Of a stretch of 7,697 nt of DNA, positions 7,122 to 7,697 are shown in pieces. Within the stretch, counting starts at the first letter, position 1, and each line of letters begins with the position of its first letter. The DNA comes from Bacteroidetes bacterium UBA955. Its GTDB lineage: Bacteria > Bacteroidota > Bacteroidia > NS11-12g > UBA955. The position numbers and the translations under genes were made by a program. Location of the stretch: assembly GCA_002293105.1 (NCBI GenBank), contig DBCP01000161.1, forward strand, positions 580 to 8,276, read 5' to 3'. The notes under the pieces are model-generated. The model had not been told where the DNA came from, did not search any database, and saw only the letters and a program-made list of their open reading frames with translations.

Positions 7122-7697
7122 TTAAATGCCTGCCGTGATGGCTTCTGCCTGTTGTTGCTTTTCTTCTTCTGTATATTTTGAAATGCCCAAGATGATTCCG
7201 AAGCCTATGCTGTTCATGAACAAACTGGTTCCTCCCATACTTACCAATGGGATGGTAAGTCCTGTCACTGGCAACATCCCCACGGCTACGCCCATGTTCA
7301 CAAAGGCTTGTAAACTCATGGAGAGGCCCAATCCCATGGCCACTAGCGCGCCGAAGGCGCGCGGACTTTCGACGACAATTTTTAAACATCGATAGACCAA
7401 AATCAGGAAGCATCCTGCCACAACCAATCCCCCCAATAATCCATACTCCTCCACAATAATGGCATAAATGAAATCCGAATAAGGGTGGGGTAAGTAGTTT
7501 CTCTGTGTGCTATTGCCCGGTCCCTTGCCTAATACGCCGCCCGTAGCCACCGCGATTTTTGATTGCAATTGTTGGTAGTTTCCCTGTCCGTCGTCTTTCC
7601 CCATGAACGTCTCGATACGCTTTTTCCATGTGGGAATACGGTTGCTCTCCATTCCGTCGGTATTGATGTTCAATAAGACCACCACCAATAAACTAAT
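7122..7697 (-). CDS. ftsW: Septal peptidoglycan glycosyltransferase FtsW (SEDS family), C-terminal part (5' end beyond window edge)
   Basis: FtsW is the multi-pass SEDS polymerase that, with its partner class B penicillin-binding protein FtsI, polymerises lipid II into septal glycan. The frame stays open to base 7697, so the N-terminal half lies outside; the TTG at 7688 is an internal Leu. The 191 visible residues contain the large extracytoplasmic loop with RIETFMG, GNYQQLQSKIAVATGG and GKGPGNSTQRNYLPHPYSDFIY. The Asp of the SDF motif matches the conserved DF position that I recall as essential for SEDS polymerase activity. Further on come EEYGLLGG and GMLPVTGLTIPLVSMGG, a hallmark of FtsW/RodA/SpoVE; the Bacteroidota form has SMGG where E. 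coli has SYGG. At least three membrane helices are visible, ending in a short charged cytoplasmic tail. FtsW rather than RodA is inferred from its position before murG. Confidence 0.96.
   Translation of the reverse strand: MSLLVVVLLNINTDGMESNRIPTWKKRIETFMGKDDGQGNYQQLQSKIAVATGGVLGKGPGNSTQRNYLPHPYSDFIYAIIVEEYGLLGGLVVAGCFLILVYRCLKIVVESPRAFGALVAMGLGLSMSLQAFVNMGVAVGMLPVTGLTIPLVSMGGTSLFMNSIGFGIILGISKYTEEEKQQQAEAITAGI
7346..7362. repeat. Perfect 7-bp GC-only inverted repeat with GAA/TTC triloop inside ftsW
   Basis: GCGCGCC at 7346-7352 and GGCGCGC at 7356-7362 flank GAA. On the coding strand it specifies the cytoplasmic turn SPRAFGAL between two membrane helices. It is not followed by a T tract. 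The arms are pure G/C in a gene that is otherwise near 50 % G+C, and the triloop matches that of the palindrome at 5796 in murC. Confidence 0.5.

Overview
The window is the distal part of a division and cell wall (dcw) cluster. Several signs point to a member of the Bacteroidota: the order ftsW-murG-murC-ftsQ-ftsA-ftsZ with no murB or ddl between murC and ftsQ, an FtsZ ending in HLHDNVD, the MurC motif EADEFDRSF, the FtsW motif LVSMGG, and A-rich leaders without clear Shine-Dalgarno sites. Hand sampling puts G+C at about 48-50 %. I cannot place it below phylum level.

Layout, left to right. Positions 1-535 (+) hold the C-terminal half of a GT4-type glycosyltransferase, cut by the left edge. 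Positions 536-608 are a short convergent intergenic gap with a rho-independent terminator for the minus-strand operon. Minus-strand genes then fill the rest: ftsZ (609-2192), ftsA (2214-3629), ftsQ (3659-4510), murC (4488-5954), murG (5933-7111) and the 3' part of ftsW (7122 to the right edge). Transcription of the cluster runs from high to low coordinates. The six genes are packed with gaps of 10, 29 and 21 nt and overlaps of 22 and 23 nt, so they almost certainly form one transcription unit ending at the terminator near 551-582. No stretch over 300 bases lacks a gene.

The genes act together. MurG makes lipid II at the inner membrane face. MurC adds the first stem-peptide residue (L-Ala) several steps earlier. 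FtsW is the SEDS glycan polymerase that uses lipid II at the septum. FtsQ is a bitopic scaffold of the divisome. FtsA tethers FtsZ filaments to the membrane, and FtsZ forms the ring.

I found no undescribed system; this is a conserved housekeeping locus. The points most worth a second look are a sharp GC-skew anomaly confined to most of murC, a perfect 10-bp hairpin inside murC near the edge of that anomaly, several other GC-rich intragenic palindromes, and the FtsZ C-terminus, where the FtsA-binding-like peptide is internal and followed by a further tail with its own conserved-looking end.
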